Shown in pieces: positions 43,301 through 52,377 of a stretch of 64,000 nt of DNA (positions are counted from its first letter, which is position 1; each line of letters opens with the position of its first letter). The position numbers were made by a program, and so were the translations under genes. A model generated the notes under the pieces. The model saw only the letters and a program-made list of their open reading frames with translations. It ran no database searches and had not been told where the DNA came from. The stretch is from the NCBI RefSeq assembly GCF_000328665.1, contig NC_019977.1, positions 1,446,011 to 1,510,010 of the forward strand, written 5' to 3'. The DNA is from Methanomethylovorans hollandica DSM 15978. GTDB lineage: Archaea; Halobacteriota; Methanosarcinia; Methanosarcinales; Methanosarcinaceae.

Positions 43301-43998
43301 CCCACCTTCCCTATGATCAAAGCCACCTGAGTGAACACCATACCAATGAATATAACGAACAGTACTCCTGACAATCTGCCAAACCTTATACGCAGGTCTC
43401 CTATGAACTTAAATGATTTTTGAGAGAGCGAAGGTTCTGTCAGTTCAAGATATATCAGTAATATAATCAGGACTATAGAGAAGATCACGCTTACATTGAG
43501 AGTTGAATTGTCTCCGAATGCCTGATCATAGTAGGCCATGGTGGTCATATAGCTCATTACTGACGTGGAGAACGATGCAAAGCTTACAAAACTGCTCCAG
43601 ACCTGTGGTGGGTATGCAGGCAGTGACATGTATTCATCATGGGTCTTTCCATCCATATTGGACTTTACTAAAAAGGTGATCTGTTCTCCCATTTCCAGGG
43701 GATTTACATAAGTGTACTGATATTTTTTATTTGACAGAGGAGCCAGTTCCGTTGCACCCTCCATCATCAGTTTCCCGTTGGCATATAGTTCATAATCAGC
43801 TGAAGATGCCTGAAGGGACGGATTATTGAGATTGAAAGTAACTACTACAGGCACTCCTTCTGAGGGCACCTGGGGAAAGACAGACACGGACACCGGAGCA
43901 GCAGCATCGTGTAAGCCAACAACCAGACTTGCCATTACCAGCACAGAAAACCATATTACAAGAGTCTTTGAAACATATTGCCTATCCGAAGATTTCAT
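43297..43998 (-). CDS. Membrane protein opening the archaeosortase operon
   Basis: About 233 residues. A signal helix is followed by a CARDB-like beta domain (SVFPQVPSEGVPVVVTFNLN...QASSADYELYANGKL, EQITFLVKS) and two C-terminal TM helices (VIFSIVLIILLIYLELTE and VLFVIFIGMVFTQVALIIG). The start at 43998 is preferred because GGTGGT lies five bases before it. No named family recognised. Its place in the operon suggests a role in presenting or stabilising the sortase substrate. Confidence 0.75.
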   Translation of the reverse strand: MKSSDRQYVSKTLVIWFSVLVMASLVVGLHDAAAPVSVSVFPQVPSEGVPVVVTFNLNNPSLQASSADYELYANGKLMMEGATELAPLSNKKYQYTYVNPLEMGEQITFLVKSNMDGKTHDEYMSLPAYPPQVWSSFVSFASFSTSVMSYMTTMAYYDQAFGDNSTLNVSVIFSIVLIILLIYLELTEPSLSQKSFKFIGDLRIRFGRLSGVLFVIFIGMVFTQVALIIGKVG

Positions 43999-44016
43999 AT
44001 AACCACCATTCAACAA

Positions 44017-44280
44017 CTTTACACTGTTTTTTAGTCTGTTACTACTAATTTAATCAACTAATCTTATATCATTTTACCATTATTGTTTAATCAACTACCA
44101 GTATATTAACCTATCGTAATGCTTATATTATGTAGCAGTACCGATTTAATAAAATTAATATATTTAGTCATTATTGAGCGCAATAAGTCAGTAGTATATT
44201 ATTTAAAAGAACATTTATAAAACGTTTAAAAATCAAGAAATAAAAGATGATACTATGAAGCAAAATGTTCCCGTACAATT
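44017..44280 (-). promoter_or_regulatory. Promoter region of the archaeosortase operon
   Basis: AT-rich. On the minus strand TATA-like sequences include TAATATAAGC (about 44121-44130) and others; none can be chosen as the unique promoter. No gene is visible. Confidence 0.35.
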
Positions 44281-44381
44281 ATAGTTAAACACCGATGGTT
44301 TGTAACTTATGAATGCTAAAATCGCATTCAATAGATAGTGATGTTAATACCATAAGTTTCAAACAAATGGTTAATAACTAT
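44281..44381. repeat. About 100-nt structured repeat, copy 3
   Basis: ATAGTTAAACACCGATGG... to ...AAATGGTTAATAACTAT, with inner stem GAATGC/GCATTC. Pairing continues outward (CCCGTACAATTATAG at 44266 against CTATAAATTCCGGG at 44379). Non-coding; the remaining spacer to 44588 holds no gene. Confidence 0.8.
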
Positions 44382-44588
44382 AAATTCCGGGATACCTCCA
44401 ATTAATTCATATAATGATCTACTGAACAGTTTTATGTTTCACGAAATGGAGGCATATTCCAGTCATTTCCTGTCACACTATAGTGTAAACTGTTGGTAAC
44501 GTCAGGAAAATCATATACAGAAGAATTTTGTAAGGTTTTGTAGATCAAAACCAATACGGTTTTATAGATTATTCATTTAGTAAACTCT

Positions 44589-45389
44589 GTGAAGCTAAAA
44601 AAAGTAGGGTTAAATGATCAACATGCTACTTTGTTCATAATAGGCATTTTTCTGGCGATCGTAATTGCAGAATATATTTTTACTTATCTTGATGCGGGGG
44701 AGGGAATAATCTTATGTCTGGGTCTGACGATCCTGATATATGTCATTATCTCTGTGATCGATATGAAGCAAGGCTTCATAAATTCGGCAGAATCCCTGGC
44801 GATCATTCCTCTTTATGTGCTTTTCACATCATCACTTCCCTGGTTCTTTATTAACCAGCAATTTCTCCTGCCAGCAGTATACTCACTGATATTGGCTCTG
44901 TGCTTCTGGCACATGCACGAAAAGAACCTCGAATTTCACGCTGTCGGGCTTAAAAGCAACAAGCTGTTAAAGTATGCCATGATAGGTGTATTGATAGGGA
45001 TCTTCACCGGTCCCATAGAATACTGGGTACTAAAACCGGCACCTTCTTTCCCGACATTCGAACTGAAATATCTGTTTCGGGATCTCGTATACATGACACT
45101 TTTTGTCGGCCTGGGGGAAGAACTTCTGTTCAGGGGCCTGATCCAGAACGATCTTATAAAAATATTTGGTACCAAAACAGGCATATTCGGACAGGCATTT
45201 TTATTTGGGATAATGCACATGACATGGCGATCGCCCCTGGAACTTGTGTTCACCTTTTTTGCAGGGTTACTGTTCGGCATCTTATATCACAGGACTGGCA
45301 GTTTGACCGCGCCCATCGTATTCCATGGAGTGAACAACACAATGCTGGTCTCGATAATACCATACTACTTCGCCGGGTTGCTCATCTGA
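44589..45389 (+). CDS. CPBP-family intramembrane metalloprotease
   Basis: 266 residues with about eight transmembrane helices. The Abi/CAAX signature is complete: EELLFRGLIQN (the glutamate pair and Arg), GIMHMTW (His) and FHGVNNTM (His with Asn), which coordinate zinc in the membrane. Such proteases cleave prenylated or hydrophobic peptides and, in bacteria, give bacteriocin immunity. Starts at GTG. The deacetylase follows with one base between. Confidence 0.9.
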   Translation: MKLKKVGLNDQHATLFIIGIFLAIVIAEYIFTYLDAGEGIILCLGLTILIYVIISVIDMKQGFINSAESLAIIPLYVLFTSSLPWFFINQQFLLPAVYSLILALCFWHMHEKNLEFHAVGLKSNKLLKYAMIGVLIGIFTGPIEYWVLKPAPSFPTFELKYLFRDLVYMTLFVGLGEELLFRGLIQNDLIKIFGTKTGIFGQAFLFGIMHMTWRSPLELVFTFFAGLLFGILYHRTGSLTAPIVFHGVNNTMLVSIIPYYFAGLLI

Positions 45390-45390
45390 C

Positions 45391-46208
45391 ATGACAGGAA
45401 CTAAAGTTTGCATCAGGATAGATATTGATACGGTAAGGGATACACAGGTCCTTCCGGTAGTGCTCGAAATACTTGACCAGTTTAACGCCATGCCACATTC
45501 TTTGTCACAACAGGGCCGGACACTACCTTTAAGAACTACAGGAATTATCTGAACCCTCTCAGGCTGCTGCAGAAAAAAGCGATCCGACAGCATGGACTGC
45601 AACAAATGTTCAGGGGTATGGTGTACAAACAACAAGTCCAGGCATCTGAAAATCTGCAATTGATCATGGAACGTGACCATGAGCTTGGACTGCATGGTTA
45701 TTCCCACTATGAATGGATGAACACCCTTCCTAAAAAAACCGAAGAAGAGATCACTGAATGGATATCCAAAGGTTGTGCATATTTTGAAGATGCATGCGGT
45801 TTTGTACCAAAGTCATTTGCATCCCCCGGTTTTGTAACAAGCAGCGAGTTTTTGGAAGCATTGGACGGGTTCAAATTTGATTATTCAAGTGATTTCAGGG
45901 GCACTGCAGCGTTTTACCCGCAGCCAAGCACCCGCCGCTTTCGAACATTGCAGTTGCCTGTATGTGAAAAGTCTTTCGGAGAACTGGAGTTCGAAGGCTA
46001 TTCTCAGGATGAGGTCTATGGTATTTTCAAAAGCAGCCTTGACACAGCGCAGCACTTCTTCGTGTTCTACATGCACCCATCCTATGAACCTATACTGAAC
46101 AGAGATCTTTTAATAAAAGTGCTGGAACATATCATTTCCTCTGAAGATCTGGAAATTATTACAATGCATCAACTGGCAAAACACATAAAAAAGAAGGGGT
46201 TTCCCTGA
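45391..46208 (+). pseudogene. NodB-type polysaccharide deacetylase with a frameshift
   Basis: Frame 1 from ATG 45391 reads MTGTKVCIRIDIDTVRDTQV (the catalytic Asp pair IDID) to FNA at about 45494. There a missing base shifts the frame; frame 2 continues ATFFVTTGPDTTFKNYRNYL and runs on through HELGLHGYSHYEW (metal histidines) to KGFP and the TGA at 46206-46208. A single base restored around GCCATGCC gives one 270-residue ArnD-like deacetylase. Natural mutation or sequence error cannot be told apart here. It reads into the glycosyltransferase. Confidence 0.82.
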
Positions 46209-47428
46209 GGATCCTGCAGATATATGAACTGGCACCCCATAAAAATGCAACATCAGGTGGTATAGAAGTTGCAATACTGGAAACATCCAGGGAACTTGTT
46301 GCCCTGGGCCATGAAGTAACTGTACTTACAGGTGCAAAGGACATGCCTCAAGAGCAGATAATAGATGGCGTGAAGATCATTAGCATTGATATCTGCAAAA
46401 TAATGGAACGTACGTGGAATCCATCAAGCCTGACCCTGAAAAGACAGATATTGTTCCCGATAGCTGTCCTCTTTAACATGCCAGAGACCTTTGATATTTA
46501 CCACGGACATATATATTCATCAGGATTGATCGCAAATTACCTTGCAAGGCGGTCAGGTGGTGTTGCCGTTAATACCATCCATGGTTCCTATTATCCGATA
46601 TGGAATAAACTTACCAATCCCATTGCTGCCCAATGCTACCGGATCGCAGAACGTATACTGGCACCGGCACTTGCGAAATTCTCCGATATACAGTTGCACA
46701 CCGGAGATTACTTTGCGCAACAGGTGATCTCCTGGGGTGCACCCAAACAAAAGATCAGAACCATACATAATGGTGCTGACATTACCAGATTCAATCCACA
46801 TATACCCCATGCAACGGTTCCGGATCATGTATCTATTGACCCTTCACTGCCAGTGATCCTCACAGCCCGCAGACTTGTCAGGAAAAACGGTATCGATTAC
46901 CTGATAAGGGCAATGCGGTCAGTATGCAGGGAAGAAAAATGTCAGCTGGTTATCATAGGCGAAGGTGAAGAGCGTGATTCTCTGGAACGTTTAGCACATG
47001 AGTTGCATGTGCAGGATCACGTGCATTTTCTGGGGATGATACCCCATGATAAGCTTCCGCCATATCTGGCCCTTGCTGATATAGCGGTGGTGCCAAGCCT
47101 GGTAGAAGCATCCAGTATATTCATGCTGGAAGCAATGGCAATGGCAAAACCGATCATAGCGACCAATGCAGGTGGGCTGCCGGAGATCCTTCCTCCTTCT
47201 GCAGGCATATTTGTAGAACCCATGGATGAGATAGGGCTTGCAGATGCGATACTGGAACTATTACGGAACAAAGAAAAACGGCTGCAACTGGGAAAACAGG
47301 CATATCATCATGTACAAGATAACTACTCCTGGAAAGCTGTCGCACAGCAAATGGAATCCGAGTACATGAGATTATTGACCGAAAAAAAGGCACAGGCAGA
47401 ACAATTACCTGATATTCCTTTTGTATGA
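46205..47428 (+). CDS. Glycosyltransferase family 4, CTG start
   Basis: 407 residues if it starts at the CTG 46205, which overlaps the deacetylase stop as CTGA. The first ATG in frame (46343) would remove the acceptor domain start (ILQIYELAPHKNATSGGIEV), so the CTG is the better start. Donor domain: VILTARRLVRKNGIDYLIRA, IGEGEERDSLERLA, PSLVEASSIFMLEAMAMAKP with the EX7E glutamates. It would use a nucleotide sugar for surface-glycan synthesis. Confidence 0.88.
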   Translation: MRILQIYELAPHKNATSGGIEVAILETSRELVALGHEVTVLTGAKDMPQEQIIDGVKIISIDICKIMERTWNPSSLTLKRQILFPIAVLFNMPETFDIYHGHIYSSGLIANYLARRSGGVAVNTIHGSYYPIWNKLTNPIAAQCYRIAERILAPALAKFSDIQLHTGDYFAQQVISWGAPKQKIRTIHNGADITRFNPHIPHATVPDHVSIDPSLPVILTARRLVRKNGIDYLIRAMRSVCREEKCQLVIIGEGEERDSLERLAHELHVQDHVHFLGMIPHDKLPPYLALADIAVVPSLVEASSIFMLEAMAMAKPIIATNAGGLPEILPPSAGIFVEPMDEIGLADAILELLRNKEKRLQLGKQAYHHVQDNYSWKAVAQQMESEYMRLLTEKKAQAEQLPDIPFV

Positions 47429-47511
47429 AAGCTTGTATGAAAAATACTGCAACCCAAAGACAAAATCAAATAAAAAAGAAATTGAAGTAGGAGGCAGTCA
47501 TACCTGCTTTA

Positions 47512-48501
47512 TTAAAAGCCTAACCAGCTCAGGATCTGCCAGACATAATCTATTATGCTGTTTCTGTTAACCACTGGCTGTTCGTTAACATCGTTGGCAC
47601 TTACAATTTCTGCATTTGTCTCAGGAGTTGCCTGAAGCGTGACATTCTCAGCGGTCACATTCTCAGCGGTTACTATCTTTGCTTCGCCTGTACCACTGCT
47701 TCTGGATGTTTCTTGAACCTCTTCTTCTTCAATCAGGCCTGCACCATTGATTCCATCACCTGCGGTCTGGCCATTGCTGCAATCCCTTAAGGTCACTATT
47801 ACTGTCTTATCTTTGACCTGCATTGTGTATTCACCTGCTGGTCTTTCTGTGCAGCATTCCTGAATGAAGTGACCTGTCTTGTCAGCCTTGACTTCCAGGT
47901 ACGCTATAAAAGTGAGCTTTACAGTTTCCACTTTATCTGTGGTCTGGTTATCTGTGGTCTGGTTATCTGTAGTCTGATTTGTTTCCTCATCAACACAGTT
48001 GGTCACAGCACCTGATGCTCCGGCTGCGTTACCGCTGACCACAAGGTTATAATTACCCTTTGGAACTCGTGTTGACACACTAGCTTTGCCTGCAGATGCA
48101 GCAAAAGTTTTGGAGAGATCAAAACCGAATATGTTTGTGGTTATAGTAAGGTCTTGTACATCCTGTGCCTTGATAGTAGCTGTTGTACCTGGGGGTATGG
48201 CTATATTTTCTTGCTTGTATTCAAATTTACCATCTACGACTGGCACCTCTACCACATAAGTAGTAGTAATAGGCACATAATCTCCAGGGCCTACATCACC
48301 TTCAATGAGGATCGGACCGCTATCTACACACAGGTCAAGACCAGGACTTATTGTCAGGTTTTCTACAGGCCATGCAAGAGCACAACTTGCTGATAACAAG
48401 AGGATCAGCATTGCACTGACCAGCAGAACGGAAGTGCGGCCAAGCGATTTAGAACCGGGACTACACACATTATTAGAAATACTTAATGATTTAATGTTCA
48501 G
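47512..48501 (-). CDS. Secreted protein, copy 2 of a near-identical pair
   Basis: About 329 residues. GGAGG and an eight-base spacer precede CTG at 48501-48499, the exact place where copy 1 has TTG, so CTG is the likely start; the GTG at 48468 would shorten the lead by 11 residues. Signal peptide, Cys positions, QTTDN repeat and C-terminal IIDYVWQILSWLGF are as in copy 1. Between about residues 255 and 310 the two copies differ (EEEVQETSRSSGTGEAKIVT here). Probably a surface protein. Confidence 0.8.
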   Translation of the reverse strand: MNIKSLSISNNVCSPGSKSLGRTSVLLVSAMLILLLSASCALAWPVENLTISPGLDLCVDSGPILIEGDVGPGDYVPITTTYVVEVPVVDGKFEYKQENIAIPPGTTATIKAQDVQDLTITTNIFGFDLSKTFAASAGKASVSTRVPKGNYNLVVSGNAAGASGAVTNCVDEETNQTTDNQTTDNQTTDKVETVKLTFIAYLEVKADKTGHFIQECCTERPAGEYTMQVKDKTVIVTLRDCSNGQTAGDGINGAGLIEEEEVQETSRSSGTGEAKIVTAENVTAENVTLQATPETNAEIVSANDVNEQPVVNRNSIIDYVWQILSWLGF

Positions 48502-48781
48502 TTAAACAACCTCCTACTATTCTATTTATAGTAAATATATCCACCTATACATAAAGATATTCATACATTGCAAATAGAAGGCTAAAGTAAAATTATAACA
48601 ATTTTGCTGAAATATTTACAAATTGTGCAGATCTATTAAAAAAGAGGTTTATCAAAATCCTCGTTGACTGAGTTTACTCTATTATGGCATAAACCATATT
48701 TACCATAGCTTACAATCAGGTTAAACCAAATGGGGTATATTGTCAGGGGAACTTCCTGAAAATAAATTAAAGGTGACATAT

Positions 48782-49441
48782 ATGGCAGGAGACATATTAG
48801 AGAAAGGAGCGATCCTACAGAGAGACAAGGAAACATACGCAATAGCACCACAGATACCCGGAGGCATAGTAACTCCCGACCTGTTGCGCAGGATTGCGGA
48901 TGTGGCGGAGAAGTACAATGCTGCAGCCATGAAAATGACATCTGCACAGAGAATAGCCATAGTGGGGATCAAGGAAGCTGACCTGGACAATATCTGGAAG
49001 GACCTGGATATGAAACCTGCAGCAGCCATTGGGTTGTGTGTGAGGAGCATAAAGATCTGTCCTGGCACCACATTCTGTAAGCGCGGACAACAGGACGCTG
49101 TGGGCCTAGGTTTAAAGCTCGATGAAAAATATCACGGTCTGGTACTCCCTTCCAAGCTTAAGATAGCAGTAGCAGGATGCATGAACTCCTGTTCAGAACC
49201 CGCAGTCAAGGATATAGGTATCCTGGGCACTCCCAAGGGTTACACTATGATGGTCGGAGGCAGTGCTGGTATCAAACCAAGGCTTGCGGACATAATTGCT
49301 GATGAACTGACCGAGGAAGAGGTACTTGACATGGTTGAGAGGATCATTACCTATTATAAGAGCCATGCCACAAAACACAGGCTTGGCAGGTTCATCGACG
49401 AGATAGGACTGGAAAAGTTTAAGAAGGACATAGGGCTCTGA
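48782..49441 (+). CDS. Siroheme sulfite/nitrite-reductase-like small protein (Dsr-LP)
   Basis: About 219 residues, less than half of a full sulfite reductase, like the small Dsr-like proteins of methanogens. The siroheme/4Fe4S pattern is visible as CPGTTFC (CX5C) and CMNSC (CX3C). The N-terminus has a ferredoxin-fold KETYAIAPQIPGGIVTPDLL and TSAQRIAIVGI substrate loop. Methanogen Dsr-LP activity is not settled. GGTGAC precedes ATG 48782 by four bases, so the earlier methionine at 48740 is rejected. Confidence 0.85.
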   Translation: MAGDILEKGAILQRDKETYAIAPQIPGGIVTPDLLRRIADVAEKYNAAAMKMTSAQRIAIVGIKEADLDNIWKDLDMKPAAAIGLCVRSIKICPGTTFCKRGQQDAVGLGLKLDEKYHGLVLPSKLKIAVAGCMNSCSEPAVKDIGILGTPKGYTMMVGGSAGIKPRLADIIADELTEEEVLDMVERIITYYKSHATKHRLGRFIDEIGLEKFKKDIGL

Positions 49442-49638
49442 GCAGCCCATACACTTTTTTAAATTATATCTTTATTCACAGACCGTGCATACATAAAAAA
49501 TGTGGCTGCTGATAGATATAATATAATGAAAATCTTTAAATATAATAGATACTACAGTCATGCAACCACAGCGGTTGCTTGAGATTATATCAGATTTAAC
49601 TTTTATAGAATTCACATTAACAGCAGGAGAATGTAAAT
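49442..49638 (+). promoter_or_regulatory. Promoter of the hdrED operon
   Basis: CTTTAAATATAATA at 49532-49545 is a clear TATA box with purine-rich upstream bases, giving a leader of roughly 70-80 bases. An inverted arrangement CAACCACAGCGGTTG at 49562-49576 is a short hairpin in that leader. AGGAGAATGTAA precedes the ATG. Confidence 0.6.
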
Positions 49639-50430
49639 ATGGAGTATTTTGCAGGTATATCCGATGCATTAAGGGTCACATTTGTGCAGATGATGTTACT
49701 TTCTATCATTGCATTTGCCATCTTTATTGTAGGAATGTACATCAACTTGAAGAAATGGGGCATGGGCTCCACAGGATATGGTCAGACACCATCGAAAAGT
49801 ATCTGGGCTTTCCCTAAGATGCTCATGTACCAGATGAGTCAGCATGCCCATGTTCATAATCAGTCGGTTCTTGAAACGCTTGTTCTTGATATTCTTTTTC
49901 AGAGAAGGATCCTGAGAAGAAGTAAGATCAGATGGTTTATGCACATCACTATTTTTGTTGGCTGGATGGTCCTCTTTGCAATGTCAGGTGCCATGTTCTT
50001 TGTTGAAATGACACATATGATCGGTGAAAAGATTGGATTCGCAGAAGCACTTCCCTGGTTTATGAACCCTGAAGTTTTCAGAGAATTGCTCGCAGTACCC
50101 AATGACATCTTCAGTTACATACTATTCATTGGTGTTGTAATTGCAATATACAGGAGACTGTTTGTTGCAAAGGCCAGAGAAGCCACAATTGCATACGACT
50201 CCGTTCTTCTTATAGGACTTGCCGTTATCACAATTTCAGGTTTCATTGCAGACGGTATAAGGACCGGCAGGTTCTGGGGATTTGGCATAGACTATGCATA
50301 TGCACCTCCGGCTTCATTGTTCCATGTGGTGATATCTCTGCTGTTCTGTATCGCATACATACCCTTCAGTAAATATATTCACATGATAGCCATCCCGCTT
50401 ACACTGCTCGCAAATAAAGGAGGAGAATAA
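49639..50430 (+). CDS. hdrE: Heterodisulfide reductase subunit HdrE (cytochrome b)
   Basis: 263 residues and about five transmembrane helices. Histidine pairs in [17 protein letters not shown] and [12 protein letters not shown] can ligate two hemes b as in NarI-type cytochromes. HdrE takes electrons from reduced methanophenazine and passes them to HdrD, which reduces CoM-S-S-CoB; this is the terminal step of the respiratory chain in Methanosarcinales. hdrD follows two bases later. Confidence 0.96.
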   Translation: MEYFAGISDALRVTFVQMMLLSIIAFAIFIVGMYINLKKWGMGSTGYGQTPSKSIWAFPKMLMYQMSQHAHVHNQSVLETLVLDILFQRRILRRSKIRWFMHITIFVGWMVLFAMSGAMFFVEMTHMIGEKIGFAEALPWFMNPEVFRELLAVPNDIFSYILFIGVVIAIYRRLFVAKAREATIAYDSVLLIGLAVITISGFIADGIRTGRFWGFGIDYAYAPPASLFHVVISLLFCIAYIPFSKYIHMIAIPLTLLANKGGE

Positions 50431-50432
50431 AA

Positions 50433-51680
50433 ATGGTAAAACGTCAGCCTTCTATAAACACTGAGAACTTCACAGCAGTGCAGCTCATGGAGCTTGATTC
50501 ATGCAGCAGATGCGGAGAATGTGTCAACTGGTGTCCTACCTACGATGCGTCCGGTCAGAACCCCGGACTTGCACCCAGAGACAAGATTCTCAGGTGGGGC
50601 GAGTTCATGAAGAAGTCCTACGGGCTGCGTGCTAGGCTTTTCGGTCCAAAGCACATCCCGCTGGAAGAGCTTGAAGAGTTCAAGAACGACGTATACGGAT
50701 GTACCACCTGTGGTATGTGTGCCACCGTATGTGAGTCTGCCATAAACACTGTGGAGCTATGGGAATCCATGCGTGCAAACCTTGTTAAGAGCGGCATAGG
50801 TCCCTATGGTAAGCAAAGCATGTTCCTGAAGCTCATTGGAGAATACAAGAACCCCTATATGGCAGACAACAAGGACAGAGTCAACTGGTTCCCTGCTGAT
50901 ATCAAGGTCGAGGAACAGGCAGAGGTTCTGTACTTCGGCGGATGCACTGCTGAACTTAAGCAAAGGAAACTTGCCCTTGCGACCGCACGTGTACTCAATA
51001 AGCTTGGAATAAAGTTCACAATGCTGGGAGAGAGCGAGATATGCTGCGGTTCCGCACTTATAAGGACAGGACAGTACTTCATCAATGACACTGCAAAGAT
51101 CAATGCACAGAAGAACATAGATAACATTAAAGCAAAGGGTGCAAAAACAGTTCTTTATGCATGTGCGGGCTGCTACAGAGCTTCCCTTATTGACTGGCCA
51201 CGCCTGACCGGCAAAGAGCTGCCATTCAAGGTTGTTCATGTCACTCAGTTCCTTCAGGATCTTATTCAGAAAGGAGAGATCAAGTGGGAGAAGTCGATTG
51301 ACAAGAAGGTAACATACCATGACCCATGCCACCTTGGTCGTCACGTAGGTGTCTTCGAGCCTCCAAGAGCAGTTCTTCAAAGCATTCCGGGCATAGAGTT
51401 CATCGAAATGGAAAGGATCGAGGAGAATCAGCGCTGCTGCGGAGCAGGCGGCGGTGTGAAAGCGGGTATTCCTGACCTTGCACTGGGTGTAGCAAGAACA
51501 AGAGTTGAAGATGCACTCGCAACACAGGCCGAACTGTTGTCAAGTGCCTGCCCGTTCTGTAAGAGGAACCTTAGCGACGGACGGGATGCCCTTGGTGCAA
51601 ACGAACTTGAAGTTGAAGATGTAGTGGTGCTTGTGGCAGAAGCCATGGGGATCGACCTGAGCGACACTCCCGCAGAGTGA
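50433..51680 (+). CDS. hdrD: Heterodisulfide reductase subunit HdrD
   Basis: 415 residues. The N-terminal half binds two 4Fe-4S clusters ([12 protein letters not shown] and [12 protein letters not shown]). The C-terminal half has two CCG domains, seen as [12 protein letters not shown]...ACAGCYRA and RCCGAGGG...ACPFCKRN, which hold the non-cubane active-site cluster. It reduces the CoM-S-S-CoB heterodisulfide at the inner membrane face together with HdrE. Length is normal. Confidence 0.97.
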   Translation: MVKRQPSINTENFTAVQLMELDSCSRCGECVNWCPTYDASGQNPGLAPRDKILRWGEFMKKSYGLRARLFGPKHIPLEELEEFKNDVYGCTTCGMCATVCESAINTVELWESMRANLVKSGIGPYGKQSMFLKLIGEYKNPYMADNKDRVNWFPADIKVEEQAEVLYFGGCTAELKQRKLALATARVLNKLGIKFTMLGESEICCGSALIRTGQYFINDTAKINAQKNIDNIKAKGAKTVLYACAGCYRASLIDWPRLTGKELPFKVVHVTQFLQDLIQKGEIKWEKSIDKKVTYHDPCHLGRHVGVFEPPRAVLQSIPGIEFIEMERIEENQRCCGAGGGVKAGIPDLALGVARTRVEDALATQAELLSSACPFCKRNLSDGRDALGANELEVEDVVVLVAEAMGIDLSDTPAE

Positions 51681-51738
51681 AACTCAACGATCTCTTTTTT
51701 AAGTACATCAGCTGAAAAAAGTGTAACTGAGATGAAAA

Positions 51739-52377
51739 ATGCAGATTCCCTATGAAATTCTGGGAAAAATATTCGTACTGCTGGTCATTGTCGTTATTGT
51801 AGGCATCGGCGTAGCCTTATTGATAGGTGCTTACAGTTTCAGACGCAAAAGGATACTTTTTCCGAATTTCGTACTTTTTATGCTGTACCTGTTCTATGGT
51901 CCGGCCAAGTGGATCTGCAGAAGATTTTCTATTCGCGACACCATTGTCGATGAGATCCTTATAGAACTCCGGAATGCCCTTATGCTGGAGGATTTCAAAA
52001 GATCAAAAGATCGAAAAGTGGTATTCCTGCCCCAGTGTCTGCGCCATCCTGACTGTAAGGCACGATGCGATCCCATTGATGGGTACCAATGCAAAAGATG
52101 TGGGAAATGCGATATTGGAGCTGTATGTAAAGCTGCTGATAAATACGGTTTTCAGGTTTTTATCATTCCCGGCGGCAGTTTCATAAAAAAGATACTTAAA
52201 GCGTACAGGCCCAAAAGCTGCATCGGTGTGGCCTGCTATCCTGAGCTTTCAGAATCTATGCAAGGAGTTGCTGCCTATATGCCAGTTCAGGGAGTATGCC
52301 TGCTCAAGGATGGCTGTTTCAACACAGAAGCAGATGTGGAAGAAATAATACGAAAAATGGAGGAGTCCTGTGTATAG
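51739..52377 (+). CDS. DUF116 membrane-associated protein, copy 1
   Basis: 212 residues. One or two N-terminal helices (IFVLLVIVVIVGIGVALLIG) precede the DUF116 domain with its cysteines: LPQCLRHPDCKARCD, GYQCKRCGKCDIGAVC, SCIGVACYPEL, LLKDGCFNT. Many cysteines suggest a metal or Fe-S centre. Function is unknown. The next gene overlaps by eight bases and is a paralogue. Confidence 0.88.
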   Translation: MQIPYEILGKIFVLLVIVVIVGIGVALLIGAYSFRRKRILFPNFVLFMLYLFYGPAKWICRRFSIRDTIVDEILIELRNALMLEDFKRSKDRKVVFLPQCLRHPDCKARCDPIDGYQCKRCGKCDIGAVCKAADKYGFQVFIIPGGSFIKKILKAYRPKSCIGVACYPELSESMQGVAAYMPVQGVCLLKDGCFNTEADVEEIIRKMEESCV

